Positions 19,268 to 30,155 of a stretch of 64,000 bases of DNA are shown in pieces. A program made the position numbers and the translations under genes. Below the pieces are notes generated by a model. The model searched no databases. It worked only from the letters and a program-made list of their open reading frames with translations, and was not told where the DNA came from. Position 1 is the first letter of the stretch, and each line of letters begins with the position of its first letter. This DNA comes from Rhynchopus sp. YZ270_cl-10 (lineage: Eukaryota > Euglenozoa > Diplonemea > Diplonemida > Diplonemidae), in contig OZ037919.1 in assembly GCA_964035575.1 (NCBI GenBank), forward strand, positions 744,001-808,000, in the 5' to 3' direction.

Positions 19268-19330
19268 TGGAGATTGCAGAACTGTGGCAACTACACTACT
19301 CCAACAATTTAGCAACGAAAAAAAGCAAAA
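19268..19330 (+). repeat. Short dispersed repeat D, copy 1
   Basis: The consensus is GTGGAGATTGCACAAACTGT followed by GGCAAC, then ACTACACTACTCCAACAATT and TATCAAA. Copies lie at 19268, 25259 (inside SEM1 intron 1), 28414 (diverged) and 59733, all on the + strand. Confidence 0.6.
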
Positions 19331-20105
19331 CAAGAGCACAAAGCAAACAAAAACTTCATAAAAACCCATTCAAACCCCCCCGCCCTGGTTATGCAAAGTC
19401 GGAGGGGGGCTTTATGGTTGAGTGGTAAGCCCTGGAAAATGCCCTGGTTGAGTCCCTGTGTTGCAGAATCTGCTGCAGGAAGCAACGCTGTGAGGGCTCG
19501 CGTTTTTTTTTTTTTTGTGTGGACTGCGTCCGTCAATGGTGAGGCGTGTTGCACTTTCAGCTCTTTTTTAAAAATGATTTCCAAAACTATTTCAGCTCCC
19601 CCGACCATTGCAAATATGTCAAAGCCAAGTTTTCAAAAAAAAAAGTCAGCAAAGTCTGTCTATATGGCATGGGTTATATAGTGGTGTGTCTGACCTTTGC
19701 TTTTGTCATGAATAATAGCCAGGTTTTGACCCTTCACTGAAAACCCCGAAATGCAAAAGAATACACCGAGCTACACTAAACCAACTAAAGAAAAAAAAAT
19801 GAGAAAAAAATTAAAAAAAAAAAAACGTAGACGTGCACACGAAGTGGGCACAACTGCACGATATTCGCACAATGTGTTTTATTGTTGTTCAAAAATATGT
19901 ATGGTGTCGAAAGGCACTCATCTTTTCAAGAAATTCTGATTTTTACGTTATCTCTCTTAACAAAAAACGACGAAAATGGACGGACAGTTTCCTTGTATGT
20001 CGTCTTTTGACTGGGTGTGCCATATACCCTCTGTGATTCTTATTTCTCTTCGAAGCAGAAAGCCCACCTGATTTTGCCAAAAGCCACCTTCCGTGTCCCC
20101 CTCGG

Positions 20106-20290
20106 GGGGTTACACGACGTTTGAAGTAAATTACTTTACTTGTGGTTTTACACGTCATTTTTTTTTACTTGTGTTTAAGCTGTACGCTTACGTTTTTACG
20201 TGCCACAGTAAACTATTTTCACAAGTAAAATTATATGTAAAACCACAAGTAAAGTTATTTACTTCAACGTCGTGTACCAAAAAAAACCCC
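20106..20290. repeat. Foldback element, about 185 bp
   Basis: The arms are about 45 bp: TACACGACGTTTGAAGTAAA at the left and TTTACTTCAACGTCGTGTAC at the right, extended by ACTTTACTTGTGGTTTTACA and its complement, with outer GGGGG/CCCCC runs. The inside is AT-rich and non-coding. Confidence 0.8.
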
Positions 20291-20423
20291 CTCCCCCGCC
20301 ATAGGCGTTCCAATTTTTACAAGGAATACACTACCAAAACACTACCAAATCTCAGGCAAAATCAGGTGGGAAAGCATTCGAAACCCCGGATTTGATTTTT
20401 TTCTCCCCCCCCTATTTTTTTTT

Positions 20424-20486
20424 GGTACACTGTCACGAGAGGGCTTTGTATTTTCATGTCAACTCTTTTTTTTTTTTTTTTTTTTT
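20424..20486 (+). repeat. Short dispersed repeat B, copy 2
   Basis: Member of the family described at 14421, with the GGTACACTGTCACGAGAGGG head and a T run of more than 20 bases. Confidence 0.6.
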
Positions 20487-20609
20487 GCTCCAACAGGGCG
20501 GCAGTTTATAGTAGACGCAGCAAAGATACATCCGATGCTTTTTTTTTTAACTTCTACCATTTTATGCCATGATCACAAAGCCAACCTTATCTGAGCTTAT
20601 CTGCAGCAC

Positions 20610-21492
<883 letters not shown>

Positions 21493-21642
21493 CTTTTTGT
21501 TCCCCCACACACGATTCTTCGCTTCGCATCCATCTTCTCGTCCCCTTCCAAGCCACCTAGACGCCTCGGTAGTGTGCAGCCTGCTGGGACATATACACCA
21601 CCTTCGACTCCGCCTTCTCCACCCAGTGCACCCCTCGACGCT

Positions 21643-22068
21643 ATGGCCACAGCACACATCACCGATTGTGCTACGCTGTTGGCGGCGTTCGAGGCGCAGA
21701 CGACGAGCCAGCACGACTGGTCGCCTCCGGATGCGGCCCTGCGTGCGCTGGGCGTGGAAGAGGGCTCCCCTGCGCTGGTGGGACGCAAGATCCAGTTCGC
21801 GGATCTGGCGCGGACGATGCGGGCCCTGGATAAGGAAGTCGCCCGCCACACCGGCGTCCAGGGGCCAGGGCAGGTGACGCGGTTGGCGATTGTGTCCGCC
21901 ATCCTCGTCCTCCTCAGGGCGGAGGTGACGGAGGCGAACAGCGCGATGTTCTCAGAGGGCCAGCGCATGTCCCTCACGCGCCTGGTCGGCACCCTCACGG
22001 TGCTGTCCACGGTGCTGGGGGACCCCGAGACCCGGTCCCGCCTCAGCGGATCCCGCCCCCCCGCCACC
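21643..22068 (+). CDS. Helical protein of unknown function, cut by gap
   Basis: The frame is open from 21307, but the ATG at 21643 is preferred: its upstream part lies in the duplicated CT-flanking sequence, and GC content and codon character change at 21643. At least 142 residues are present (MATAHITDCATLLAAFEAQT onward), rich in alanine, leucine and arginine and predicted largely helical (VTRLAIVSAILVLLRAEVTE; LTRLVGTLTVLSTVLGDPET). No signal peptide or named domain is seen. The C-terminus is lost in the run of Ns. The function is unknown. Confidence 0.55.
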
Positions 22069-22268
22069 NNNNNNNNNNNNNNNNNNNNNNNNNNNNNNNN
22101 NNNNNNNNNNNNNNNNNNNNNNNNNNNNNNNNNNNNNNNNNNNNNNNNNNNNNNNNNNNNNNNNNNNNNNNNNNNNNNNNNNNNNNNNNNNNNNNNNNNN
22201 NNNNNNNNNNNNNNNNNNNNNNNNNNNNNNNNNNNNNNNNNNNNNNNNNNNNNNNNNNNNNNNNNNNN
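22069..22268. other. Assembly gap of 200 Ns
   Basis: An exactly 200-base run of N, probably a scaffolding placeholder of unknown true length. It interrupts the gene at 21643 and ends in CT-rich sequence, suggesting that a CT microsatellite stopped the assembly. Confidence 0.99.
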
Positions 22269-22724
22269 TCTCTCTCTGTGCCTTTCCCTTTTTGCGTGCT
22301 TGTCTTATTTATTTTTTGTTCGAAAAATTAAAAGGAGAGGGAGACAGAGAGAGAGCACTCATGTGATCGTTATCCCATTACCCTGCTGTTTAAATCTTTT
22401 TTGCAAAAGGTTATCCTTTGATGTACGCGTAAGAGGCACGTTCATCCTTTTTGATTTTATTTTTTTGGGGATATTTTTTTTTTTCTTTTCTTTTCAATCC
22501 CATTTTGAACCGTTCATAGTATTGAAGTTCCCTCTTTGTGTGGGTAAACTGAGGCCTAGGTTCGGCTGCCCAAACCTTTGTTTTATTTGTTTTTTTTTTT
22601 TTTTTTATTTTGTTTTTATTTCTCTTCTCAAAGCAAAAAATAAAAATAGTGGAGTTCATCTTCGGGTGTCTACACTAAAACAACCAAGTTTTCAAAAAAA
22701 AAAAAAAAAGTACAAAGCCTTTGG

Positions 22725-22790
22725 GCGACATTGTGTACAGATCCTACCTCGTGTAGGTGATTGTCGATACAAAAAGAAAAAACCGACTCT
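22725..22790 (+). repeat. Dispersed repeat E, copy 1
   Basis: Contains CCTTTGGGCGACATTGTGTA, CAGATCC and a GTAGGTGATTGTCGATA word; preceded by ACAACCAAGTTTTCAAAA (22680). The matching copy at 59968-60075 has the same elements, with the ACAACCAAGTTTTCAAAA phrase after rather than before. That phrase also occurs alone at 26009. Confidence 0.5.
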
Positions 22791-22922
22791 GTTGATGGAA
22801 TGGGTCACTATGCGAGGATGTTCATCTTTCAATTTGTTTTCCCCCCCTCTCGATTCAGTCAAAAAAAAAAAAAAAAGCGTTTTTCGGAGGATGAACGGGA
22901 AGAGTGGGAGGGGGGGGGGAGG

Positions 22923-23047
22923 TAATGATGGCTTGTATTGCGATAACTGCCCATCATGATACATAATACACTATACACCAATACAGTTGTATTGTGAATG
23001 TGTATGATGTATTATGCTCGGCAGTTATCACAATACATCCATCATTA
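22923..23047. repeat. MITE-like palindrome, 125 bp
   Basis: The whole element folds on itself: TAATGATGG, TTGTATTG and GATAACTGCC at the left face GGCAGTTATC, CAATACA and CCATCATTA at the right, with inner ATACATAATACA/TGTATTATG pairing. It is bounded by G-rich sequence. A TA duplication at the ends is possible. Non-coding. Confidence 0.8.
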
Positions 23048-23521
23048 GCGGGGAGGAAGGGTTAAAAAAAACCAATATCAGAGAAACGTCACCCGAACCC
23101 CAATATATTTTTTTTATAGAAAAAAAGTAAACTGGAAAAAAGTGAGAATTAAAACGCATCAAAAAAAAAAAAAATAGTTTGTGAAATGAGCAATCCTCTG
23201 AGGGAGAGGACGTCTTTACCTTTAAAATACAAGACCAAAGTTTTCAACGAAAAATAGAATTGCAAAAATAGTTTTTTGCCATCGATTTAAAAAAAAACAG
23301 AATCCTGTCTTTTTACTTTGAGAGAAGGTGTGGAAGCAAGCGCAGCGATCTGATGCCGCAAGGACCCTACATCATTGCATACTTACTGAAGCCTACGTCT
23401 TCAATGCTCCTTTCATTCATTTGGAGCACCAGAACGGAATATTTTTTTCCAAAAATAAATATTTGATGCAAATCACCGTACTTCTCTAGGTTGGTAAGAC
23501 AAGGGGGCGACAAAAAAAATA

Positions 23522-24269
23522 ATGGAGCAAATTATGCAGTGGTGGGCAGAGAACATGCCCGATGTGTACGTCACGATGATGGTGACAACGGTGGTCGCAG
23601 CGATCGTTTACTTCGCGATGATGGTATGTTTCCATCCCCCCCCCCAAGACAACAAAACTTAACTCACACAACACAATGCGGAATTTTTTTTTGACATTCT
23701 GTGTCACACTGTTTTATCATCATTTGAGGAAAAACGCAATTTACGCCACAATGCAATACAATGTTTTTATCAAAAAAAAACCCCCTCTCCCCGCCTGAAA
23801 AAAGTACTACAGTGAAATCCACTAACAGAGTAGCAAAAATAAAAGCAAAACGCAAACAAACTTCCAAACCCCTCTCCACAGCAACCTTCCATAAGCGCTA
23901 GCCACATTCTCACGAAGACCGACTCGGAAATGCAGTGCATTGCACGTGAAATCACAAAGCGCGTTCAAGGGGGTGAACCACTGCCAAGAGTCTTCGCTGA
24001 GCTCGCAGCAAAGCACAGTCTATGCCCAAGCGGGACCAGCGGTGGGGGATCGCTGGGGTCCTTCGGTCTCGGAGCGTATGTGCACACAACTAACTTCCCA
24101 TTCTCACCTCAGCACCCAAATAACACCAAAAAAAAAAAAAACACCCTACAGAATGGACCCCATCTTCGAGAAAGCATGCTTGGAGACCCCCGTGGGCAAG
24201 GTGTCCGCACCATTCGCGACAGGCTTCGGTTCGCACATTATCGTAGTCCATTCTAGGTCGAACTGCTAG
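23522..24269 (+). CDS. Membrane-anchored parvulin-type peptidyl-prolyl isomerase
   Basis: The exons are 23522-23623, 23882-24075 and 24152-24269 (414 nt), giving 137 residues. Introns begin GTATGT and end CCACAG and CTACAG, and all phases agree. Residues 1-34 contain a hydrophobic span (VTMMVTTVVAAIVYFAMM). The rest is a parvulin domain: ASHILTKTDSE, VFAELAAKHSLCPSG, GGSLGSFGLGAMDPIFEKAC, TPVGKVSAPFATGFGSHIIV and VVHSRS, which follow the family's SHIL, LA...S.CPSG, G.LG.F, FE.A and FG.HII landmarks. The conserved GG.LG loop and both histidines are present. It should accelerate proline cis-trans isomerisation. The N-terminal anchor implies a membrane location, perhaps ER, inner mitochondrial membrane or glycosome; the compartment is not shown. 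Length is normal for a minimal parvulin plus anchor. Confidence 0.88.
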
Positions 24270-24574
24270 AAAAAAATACATAAATATAGGGGGGAGAACT
24301 GCACACTACTGAATACGGGAATACACCATTTTTTACACATTGGAGGATTGTGCATATTGTCTATTTCAGTTGATGTAAAGAGCTCTGAGGGGTAAGGGTG
24401 ATTCAACGTCGGGTTCGTTTTAAAAAAAGAAATTGAAAAATAAATAAACAATAAAGGGTTCGTTTTGTTTCTCTTTTTGTAACCAGATGGGGTATAAGGG
24501 ACTACCCCCCCGTTTTTGATAAAATTTAAAAAGAGTTAGGGTACGGTTCTGATGATAAGGTCGGATTCCTTGTC

Positions 24575-24860
24575 CTCAGACAAGGCAGCGGCGTTTTTCG
24601 GATTCGCTTTCGTCAGAATCCTTGATGACCCCCACCACCTGGACCGCTAGGTAGCAGCCTTGTGGTGTCGGATGCGGGAGGGTGACCTCTCCCCCCCTTG
24701 CTCCTCTCGGCCGTCGTACAGGACCAGCTTCCTGCCGTTCTGCGAACCCCCTTGACAGTCCCATGGGACGTCTCGCAGGTGGTTGCCCGTGCACCTGTTC
24801 GCCACGTCACCGTTAATCGGTCACCCAACGTGAGTGTCTTGATGACCTGGGTGATCATCC
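24575..24860 (-). pseudogene. Degenerate Tudor-like coding remnant
   Basis: On the minus strand, coding-like sequence reads TLTLGDRLTVTWRTG, KGVRRTAG, RKLVLYDGREEQGG and EVTLPHPTPQGCYLAVQVVG, but shared between frames, so it is broken. The pattern (small barrel strands, a YDG turn, then LPHP) resembles Tudor-like SH3-barrel segments found in some element-encoded proteins. Its GC content is much higher than its surroundings. The origin, host gene or mobile element, is undecided. Confidence 0.35.
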
Positions 24861-25143
24861 TCCTTCTTATTCCTTTCCCACCAGTTTTCAGGCCCCTTCA
24901 CCGCGGCACTGCTCACGGAAGCATTTCAAGGGATCTTACTTTGCAGCCTTCTGTTCAGCGCAGACCCCCCACATAGCCCTGCAGGGTAGTGTTCCAATGG
25001 CTGTGGGTACTTTGTGTATTGTTGCATTTTTTTTCAGCTTTTTATCTGTCTATTTTTTCTCTCTCTTTATCCAATGTACACGACACCAAAAGGCAAAAAG
25101 GTAGACACACACAAACGGGGGTTTCGCAAAAACATAAATAACG
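24861..25143. other. Upstream region of SEM1
   Basis: Contains a pyrimidine tract (TTTTTTCTCTCTCTTT, about 25053-25068) followed by several AGs before the SEM1 ATG, suitable for trans-splicing. Nothing else is recognised. Confidence 0.35.
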
Positions 25144-25922
25144 ATGTCGCAGAATGTGGTGTCGCTAGCGTTCATAGAAGAAGATGACTTCGATACATTC
25201 GAGGTTGAGGACTGGGGTGATGTATGTTATCTCGAAAAGAAAAAGAAAAAAAAATGAAAGTGAATATTGCACAAACTGTGGGCAACACAACCGAGGCAAC
25301 TACGCTACCAACGATTTATCAAAGAAAAGGAAATCAACGCAAATCAAAGATTTGTATCCTTTATTCAATCTTTCAACGTTTCTTAGGTAACCACAGAAGT
25401 GGCAAGGCTCCGCTACAAAATAGGATCTCATATTTTTTTTTTCCCTCATTGATGTTTCCAACATACTCACGTGTCAGTAGTCTTAGTGGCGCCTTTAGTG
25501 CTTAAACTACTCCACCAACACCCTTCCCGAGCACAACAACAGACTACCTGCTGTAAAAACGTTGCAACGAAAAATATCTCAACAAATACAGGATCAGAAG
25601 CACCACCAAGATGTATCGGCACTGTGGGATGACGTGTGGCAGGTGTGTAGTTTTTTTTTTTTTTTTTTTGTTTTCTTTTTTTTGTTTTGTGAAGAATTGT
25701 TGGAATAGTGTAGGTGCCTGCAAGCTCCACTGTCGTAGTAGTATTGTACCACCTGATTTTGAAAGCAGCAAACCCCCCCAACAGCCTCCCAACAGTATCA
25801 GGTGGGTTTTCGTTTCAACTTCTCTTTGTTTTTTCTTATGACAGATCCCGAACGACGCGCACACAGAGAAAATAAGGGAATTCCTTGCAGCAGAGAAGCA
25901 GGCTGAGGACGCAAAAAAATAA
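25144..25922 (+). CDS. SEM1: 26S proteasome subunit SEM1/DSS1, three tiny exons
   Basis: The exons are 25144-25221 (78 nt), 25592-25642 (51 nt) and 25845-25922 (78 nt), all phase 0, giving 68 residues, within the usual 65-90. The donors are GTATGT and GTGTGT; the acceptors are AATACAG and ATGACAG. The protein follows the DSS1/SEM1 plan: an acidic aromatic motif (FIEEDDFDTFEVEDWGD), a second acidic tryptophan motif (DVSALWDDVW), and a C-terminal helix (KIREFLAAEKQAEDAKK). In other eukaryotes SEM1 is an intrinsically disordered lid component of the 26S proteasome that binds ubiquitin through the acidic sites, and it also serves TREX-2 and BRCA2-type complexes. Intron 1 (370 nt) contains repeat D. 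The gene is shorter than most gene finders allow per exon and would be missed easily. Confidence 0.88.
25259..25325 (+). repeat. Short dispersed repeat D, copy 2 (intronic)
   Basis: GTGAATATTGCACAAACTGT, GGCAACACAACC and ACGATTTATCAAA, as in the family at 19268. It lies near the 5' end of the first SEM1 intron. Confidence 0.6.
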
Positions 25923-26459
25923 AAATAATAAATCGTTAGTGCTTTCGCGATGGCCGCTTTTGTAGGAATAAATTTGAGCTCATCCTCAGGTGTCTTACCT
26001 CGGCACTAATACAACCAAGTTTTCAAAAAAAACAGTAGAACACTGAACGCTGTGTCGCTTCAGCGCAGCGTGGTCTCGGGGAAGTAAAAAGGGGGGGGTT
26101 TTTTTTTTGCAACATAAGATGACCAAAAAGCACGAGAGGCTTACGTTCATTTTATAACATTTTCCTTTTTTTTTTTTTGCGTCGTTTGCATTTTTTTCCC
26201 CCTCTTTTTTTGTGCTGTACACAATCACAGCTCTAGCCTCAGAATGTTTTTTAAGGTGACCAAAATACATTCATCCTTTCCACCAAATTACCTTTTAATT
26301 CTCCTTTTTTTCCCCACCACAAAAATACAACCGCATCCTACAGAGGGAACAAAATACCATACCAAACCCTATTGCTTTCTACGTCTCGCGTCATTGCTTT
26401 GTTCATCACTTAAAACACTTTTTCTTTCTTCTAAGAAACTTCTTTTCTCTTTCTCTTCA
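25923..26459. other. Intergenic region between SEM1 and the propeller gene
   Basis: Holds a copy of the ACAACCAAGTTTTCAAAA phrase (26009), repeat C (26118) and pyrimidine-rich leader sequence from 26280 onward. No gene is supported. Confidence 0.45.
26118..26180 (+). repeat. Short dispersed repeat C, copy 2
   Basis: GCACGAGAGGCTTACGTTCA followed by TTTTATAACA and a T run, as at 16801. Confidence 0.6.
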
Positions 26460-27356
26460 ATGTCGGACACCGCTTCTACCACGTTGACCACCACCGATAG
26501 CATTGCGACGAAGAGCTGTGAAGGGTTTGCGTGCCCTTTGTCTTATACCCCGATTCGTCCGGTGGATAGTATTACCATATCACCTTGTGGAAAGATTTGC
26601 GTGCTTGGGGTGGTGAAACGGCAGGTAGAGCTATTCGATATGACGACAGGGTTGCAGCGTGGTGTGTACGACTATAGCGGTGGGGAGGTGGCGGTGTCTG
26701 CTTGCGGCGCTTCTTTGTACTCTGCATTTTGCGATGAAATCTTCCAGATGGACATCAACACCGGCTCCACACTCCACACTGCTGAGGTTGAAGGGGATGC
26801 AGACTCGATTGCAGCCAGCACCTCTGTCGTGGTAACCCACCACGACGACGGTGTGGCGGTGTTCTCCACAGATCTAACCCCAGTCGTCACCATTGACCAT
26901 GAAAATTGCACCGGTGTTGCAGTATCCCCTTCCGGAGACTTCGTGCTCAGCTACGGCGAGGAGCCTGAAGTACGCCACACTACAGTGCCTGAGGGAGAGG
27001 AGACCACTCTTGCAGTGTCGTCAGCGCCATTTGATGTTTGTGTACTACCCTGCGGAACCCGCTTTGTGGTAGCATCAGAGAGTGGTGCGCATCTGTATGA
27101 TATAAAGGGGGAGTTGGTACGCAGCTTTGGCAATGCGGAGACAGGAAAGACGAGGGTCACAGCGTGTGGGAAGTACCTCGTGTCCTATCAGTGTGCGGCC
27201 AACGAGCTGCATCAGTATGATATTGCCTCGGGCGACTGTGTTCTGGTGGTGAAGAAAGCGTACGGTGCCTTTGCCCTGTCGCCGTGCTCCCGGATGGTCG
27301 TGTTTGATGCTGTCTCTGATACAGCGAAGGTGAGTGTGCAGCGTCTTTATCAGTGA
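26460..27356 (+). CDS. Beta-propeller (WD40-like) protein
   Basis: The protein has 298 residues from the ATG at 26460. The frame is open from 26244, but the upstream part is pyrimidine-rich leader, and an acceptor-like CTTCTAAG lies 23 nt before this ATG. Seven weak beta-blade repeats are visible through recurring S-P/A-C/S-G turns: ITISPCGKICVLGVVKRQVE, EVAVSACGASLYSAFCDEIF, VAVSPSGDFVLSYGEEPEVR, VCVLPCGTRFVVASESGAHL, TRVTACGKYLVSYQCAANEL and FALSPCSRMVVFDAVSDTAK. The blade style is the same as in the three ubiquitin-like/WD40 genes at 29-33 kb, but the ubiquitin-like N-terminus is replaced by a short serine/threonine-rich leader. The role is unknown; a protein-interaction scaffold is likely. 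Confidence 0.75.
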   Translation: MSDTASTTLTTTDSIATKSCEGFACPLSYTPIRPVDSITISPCGKICVLGVVKRQVELFDMTTGLQRGVYDYSGGEVAVSACGASLYSAFCDEIFQMDINTGSTLHTAEVEGDADSIAASTSVVVTHHDDGVAVFSTDLTPVVTIDHENCTGVAVSPSGDFVLSYGEEPEVRHTTVPEGEETTLAVSSAPFDVCVLPCGTRFVVASESGAHLYDIKGELVRSFGNAETGKTRVTACGKYLVSYQCAANELHQYDIASGDCVLVVKKAYGAFALSPCSRMVVFDAVSDTAKVSVQRLYQ

Positions 27357-27596
27357 AAAGAAAGAAATGGGAGAAGGGGGAGGGAAGAGAAAATGGGATG
27401 CATCTTCATTATTACCCCTTTTTTTTATATCGAATTTGTCATTTTATTTAGAAAAAAAGAAAGGTTTTCCCCTCAAAATTTTGACCATTTTTACTTTCTT
27501 CTTCCCCCCCTCCTCCTCCCCTCACCCCCCTATTCTACAGAGGTCTTTGGGGCAGTGCTAAGGGAAAGGCATATGGGGTGAAGCCCATTACTCTGT

Positions 27597-28016
27597 ATGT
27601 GGCGTTGTGTTGGTAGACGGTGGTGTGGTGGGGTGCCACCACCACCGCCACCACCACCACGTAGTACACGAGGTATTGCGGCCCCTTCACCCTCTGTGGC
27701 AAAGTGTGAAGGCACGCTGGCGGAGCAGGTGGAGAAGCTGCGTGCAGAGAACCTAGCCCTGGTGAAGGCGCACGCAGCGAAGGAGGCGGACATTGCAGAG
27801 CTTCTGAAACTCCTTGCAACCGTGCGTGCGGCGGAGCTGGACGCAGCAGACGCGCTGGAACACCACCTCACCTCCTCCCGCAACTTCCTCACCCTCCTAG
27901 CGCTCGCAGCGCTGCTCCTATACATGCATATGAACGACACTGCCGCAAGCACCGCCCCCCTCCTCCACCAGCTCGAACAGCTTCTGTGGGATTCTATGGC
28001 ACAAAAATCAGCATAG
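27597..28016 (+). CDS. Coiled-coil protein with C-terminal membrane segment
   Basis: The frame gives 139 residues. The N-terminus is low-complexity with a run of eight prolines and may be partly leader. Residues about 36-90 form a heptad-like coiled coil (LAEQVEKLRAENLALVKAHA, then AKEADIAELLKLLATVRAAE). Residues 96-112 are a hydrophobic span (FLTLLALAALLLYMHM), and about 27 polar residues follow. This is the layout of a tail-anchored or single-span adaptor. The start is uncertain: an acceptor-like TTCTACAG ends at 27540, and a donor-like GTATGT overlaps the ATG, so an upstream exon is possible. No family is recognised. Confidence 0.5.
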   Translation: MWRCVGRRWCGGVPPPPPPPPRSTRGIAAPSPSVAKCEGTLAEQVEKLRAENLALVKAHAAKEADIAELLKLLATVRAAELDAADALEHHLTSSRNFLTLLALAALLLYMHMNDTAASTAPLLHQLEQLLWDSMAQKSA

Positions 28017-29078
28017 GGAATTAAAAAAGGGGGTACGTGTCAGTCCTTTTGGATGGCATTATGCAGAAAATACCGAGAGTTTGAGAGGCAAACTAAAATA
28101 AAAAAAAACGGCTGGGCGCTTGCAGATCTTTACCCTAAAAGTGCCCGTTCCGCTTGTTGTGACCATACTTTATACTCAGGCACTTGCCGTGTTCGTGTAC
28201 GACCTTGCCGGACGGACTATAGGAAACCCAGGATTGCTAGCGGAGGTCTGGGTGTAGAGTGATCCATAGATGAGGTCGTGAAAGCGCAACAAAAAAAAAA
28301 AAAAAACACACAATGTGAGGAGGGGTTTTCGTTTACGTTTATGTGACGTACAGAGGGAAGGGAAACACACCAAAAGAACGCCTTCTCAATGAGCATTTAA
28401 AAATAAGGACAGTCTGGAGCTTTGCACAAAGGGTGGGAACTAACATTATTCCAACAATTCTTCAAAAAATAAAATAACAGGACCATGTTGTTATCAAACC
28501 CGCATCTTTCGTTGGGTGATCTGTTGACAGAACACAATAGAGGTTTCACATTAGAAGGCCAGTGTTATTAATTGGGGGTGGGAACGAATCGAAAAATAGC
28601 TACATTTTTTTATTTTTTGGGGAGGGTGCGTTGCACTTCCCCTTGTCAGTCTCAAGAAAATGTATGATAATATTTTAAAAAAAACTGCACCATTCCCCCT
28701 CGCTCTTTCTCTCATGCGCAAAGTGACGTTATCCTTCCGAATAAACCCGCTACAACACTCTGTAGAACGGCTTCTGGTCACGCATGCGGCTAAATAGTAT
28801 CTAAAAAGGTAAATTTATCCCCCCGTATTTTCCCCTTCATAAAAACAGGCAAAAATTTTTTCTTCTGAAAACCTAAATAGGAAATGGCTTTCAGGCTCAC
28901 GCGTGCTTATGGTGTCGTGCGGAAGATCGTGCACCCCGAGCAGCAACGCCATGCGCACACCGCTCTACCAGCCAGTCCCGTGCTTCTTCGTAAGACACAG
29001 CTCGCTTCCTTCACGAACACCTCTTCCACCTGCCCTCCCACACACCTGTCACCACAGAACAGAGTTAACCCCCTGAAC
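28017..29078. other. Intergenic region before the WD40 cluster
   Basis: No gene is supported. A diverged copy of repeat D lies near 28414. The frame from 28884 to 29078 continues into the first WD40 gene, but the conserved part of the tandem unit begins only near 29008, so this segment is unique leader or the end of another gene. Confidence 0.45.
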
Positions 29079-30155
29079 ATGGACATCACAGGACACTTCG
29101 AGTCTGCAAGCTGTGTGATCGAAGTGGACGGAAGCGACACCCTTGCACAGGTGAAGGGGAAGCTTGTTGCGGAGCTTGGCGTGCCAGGTGCTCGGCGTGT
29201 TGGTGTGAGGATGAAAGGCGGTGGCGACATCGGCAACGACGACTTGCGCATCTGCGACACTGAGATGGATGAGGGATGTGCTGTTGAGCTGTACTGCACT
29301 GGTGCCAACATCACTCCTGGGGTGATACCACGTTCGGACAACATATTCTCACTCACGCTCTCCCCGTGTGATAGGTACCTTGCAGTTAAGTACGAGGATG
29401 ATGTGTGCATCTTCGACACAGAAACACATGACCTTCTGTGCCGCTTCCCTGCAAAGACGTTTACTTCCCCAGCATTCTCACCTTGCAGTGAGTGGATCTC
29501 ATGTGTCAACTCGCGGTGTGAAGTTCATGACGTGAAGACAGGTGCATTGCAGCACTCCTTTGGAGATGAAGGTGATGAGACGTTGGCCACGGCATGGTCG
29601 CCTTGTGGAACAAAGCTGTTGTCGTGCTGCAAGAGCAAAGGTTTGCAGGTGTGGGACATTGCAACAGGCGTTGTTGTGCACGAATGGGATCACATTGTGA
29701 GGTGCGAGTACGCCATGGTTGTGACAGGCGACAGGGTGGCCATGTTTGGTGACGACGGCAGAGTAGTCACTGTGTGGGACTACACGACAGGGGTGGAGGT
29801 GTTTGAGCTTTCCTGCCCTTGGAGTGTTGGGTATGTGGCGCTGTCACCAAACCAGCGTTTCATTGCAGCGTGTTGCTGCGACTGTGTGCGTGTCTGGAAC
29901 ATTGAAACACGTGAATGTGTATTTGAAGATGTCTCAGAAAACAGCTGGACTGACGTTGCTCTGTCCAACGACAGTGTTGCTGCTGTCTCTTTCGGTAGAT
30001 GGTGCGTGTGGTCCATTTCAACAGGCAAACAACTGTTATGTGGTGAATTTGATAACTGCGTTTCTGGCGGTCTTGCACTGAGCAGCTGTGGTGGTGTGGC
30101 GATGTACCACAGAGATGACGGTGTTGAGATTGCTGACATCTCACACCTGTCTTGA
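29079..30155 (+). CDS. Ubiquitin-like/WD40 protein, tandem copy 1
   Basis: The protein has 358 residues. The ATG at 29079 is chosen because all three copies share it, 22-23 nt after the same acceptor-like ACACCTGTCACCACAG. Residues 1-74 look ubiquitin-like (MDITGHFESASCVIEVDGSD; TLAQVKGKLVAELGVPGARR; ELYCTG). The remainder is a seven-blade WD40-type propeller with D/S-P-C/N and VWD/VWN/VWS landmarks (LTLSPCDRYLAVKYEDDVCI; GLQVWDIATGVVVHEWDHIV; VTVWDYTTGVEVFELSCPWS; VRVWNIETRECVFEDVSENS; WCVWSISTGKQLLCGEFDNC). There is no signal peptide. The upstream open frame back to 28884 is probably leader. Confidence 0.85.
   Translation: MDITGHFESASCVIEVDGSDTLAQVKGKLVAELGVPGARRVGVRMKGGGDIGNDDLRICDTEMDEGCAVELYCTGANITPGVIPRSDNIFSLTLSPCDRYLAVKYEDDVCIFDTETHDLLCRFPAKTFTSPAFSPCSEWISCVNSRCEVHDVKTGALQHSFGDEGDETLATAWSPCGTKLLSCCKSKGLQVWDIATGVVVHEWDHIVRCEYAMVVTGDRVAMFGDDGRVVTVWDYTTGVEVFELSCPWSVGYVALSPNQRFIAACCCDCVRVWNIETRECVFEDVSENSWTDVALSNDSVAAVSFGRWCVWSISTGKQLLCGEFDNCVSGGLALSSCGGVAMYHRDDGVEIADISHLS

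Larger units (their letters stand above)
18467..20611. other. Gene-poor region with SINE-like repeats
   Basis: No gene is supported. At 19410-19465 a stretch resembles a degenerate tRNA (TGGTTGAGTGGTAAGCC like a D-arm/A box, then GGTTGAGTCCC), but no cloverleaf could be drawn. Repeat D lies at 19268, repeat B at 20424 and a foldback at 20106-20290. Confidence 0.45.
22269..23521. other. AT-rich intergenic region
   Basis: No gene is supported. Holds A and T runs, repeat E, the foldback at 22923-23047, and TTTTTT tracts before the parvulin gene. Confidence 0.45.

Noticed and set aside
19405-19470. tRNA-like sequence with a D-arm-like TGGTTGAGTGGTAAGCC
   Set aside because: No acceptor stem, anticodon arm or T arm could be paired around it.
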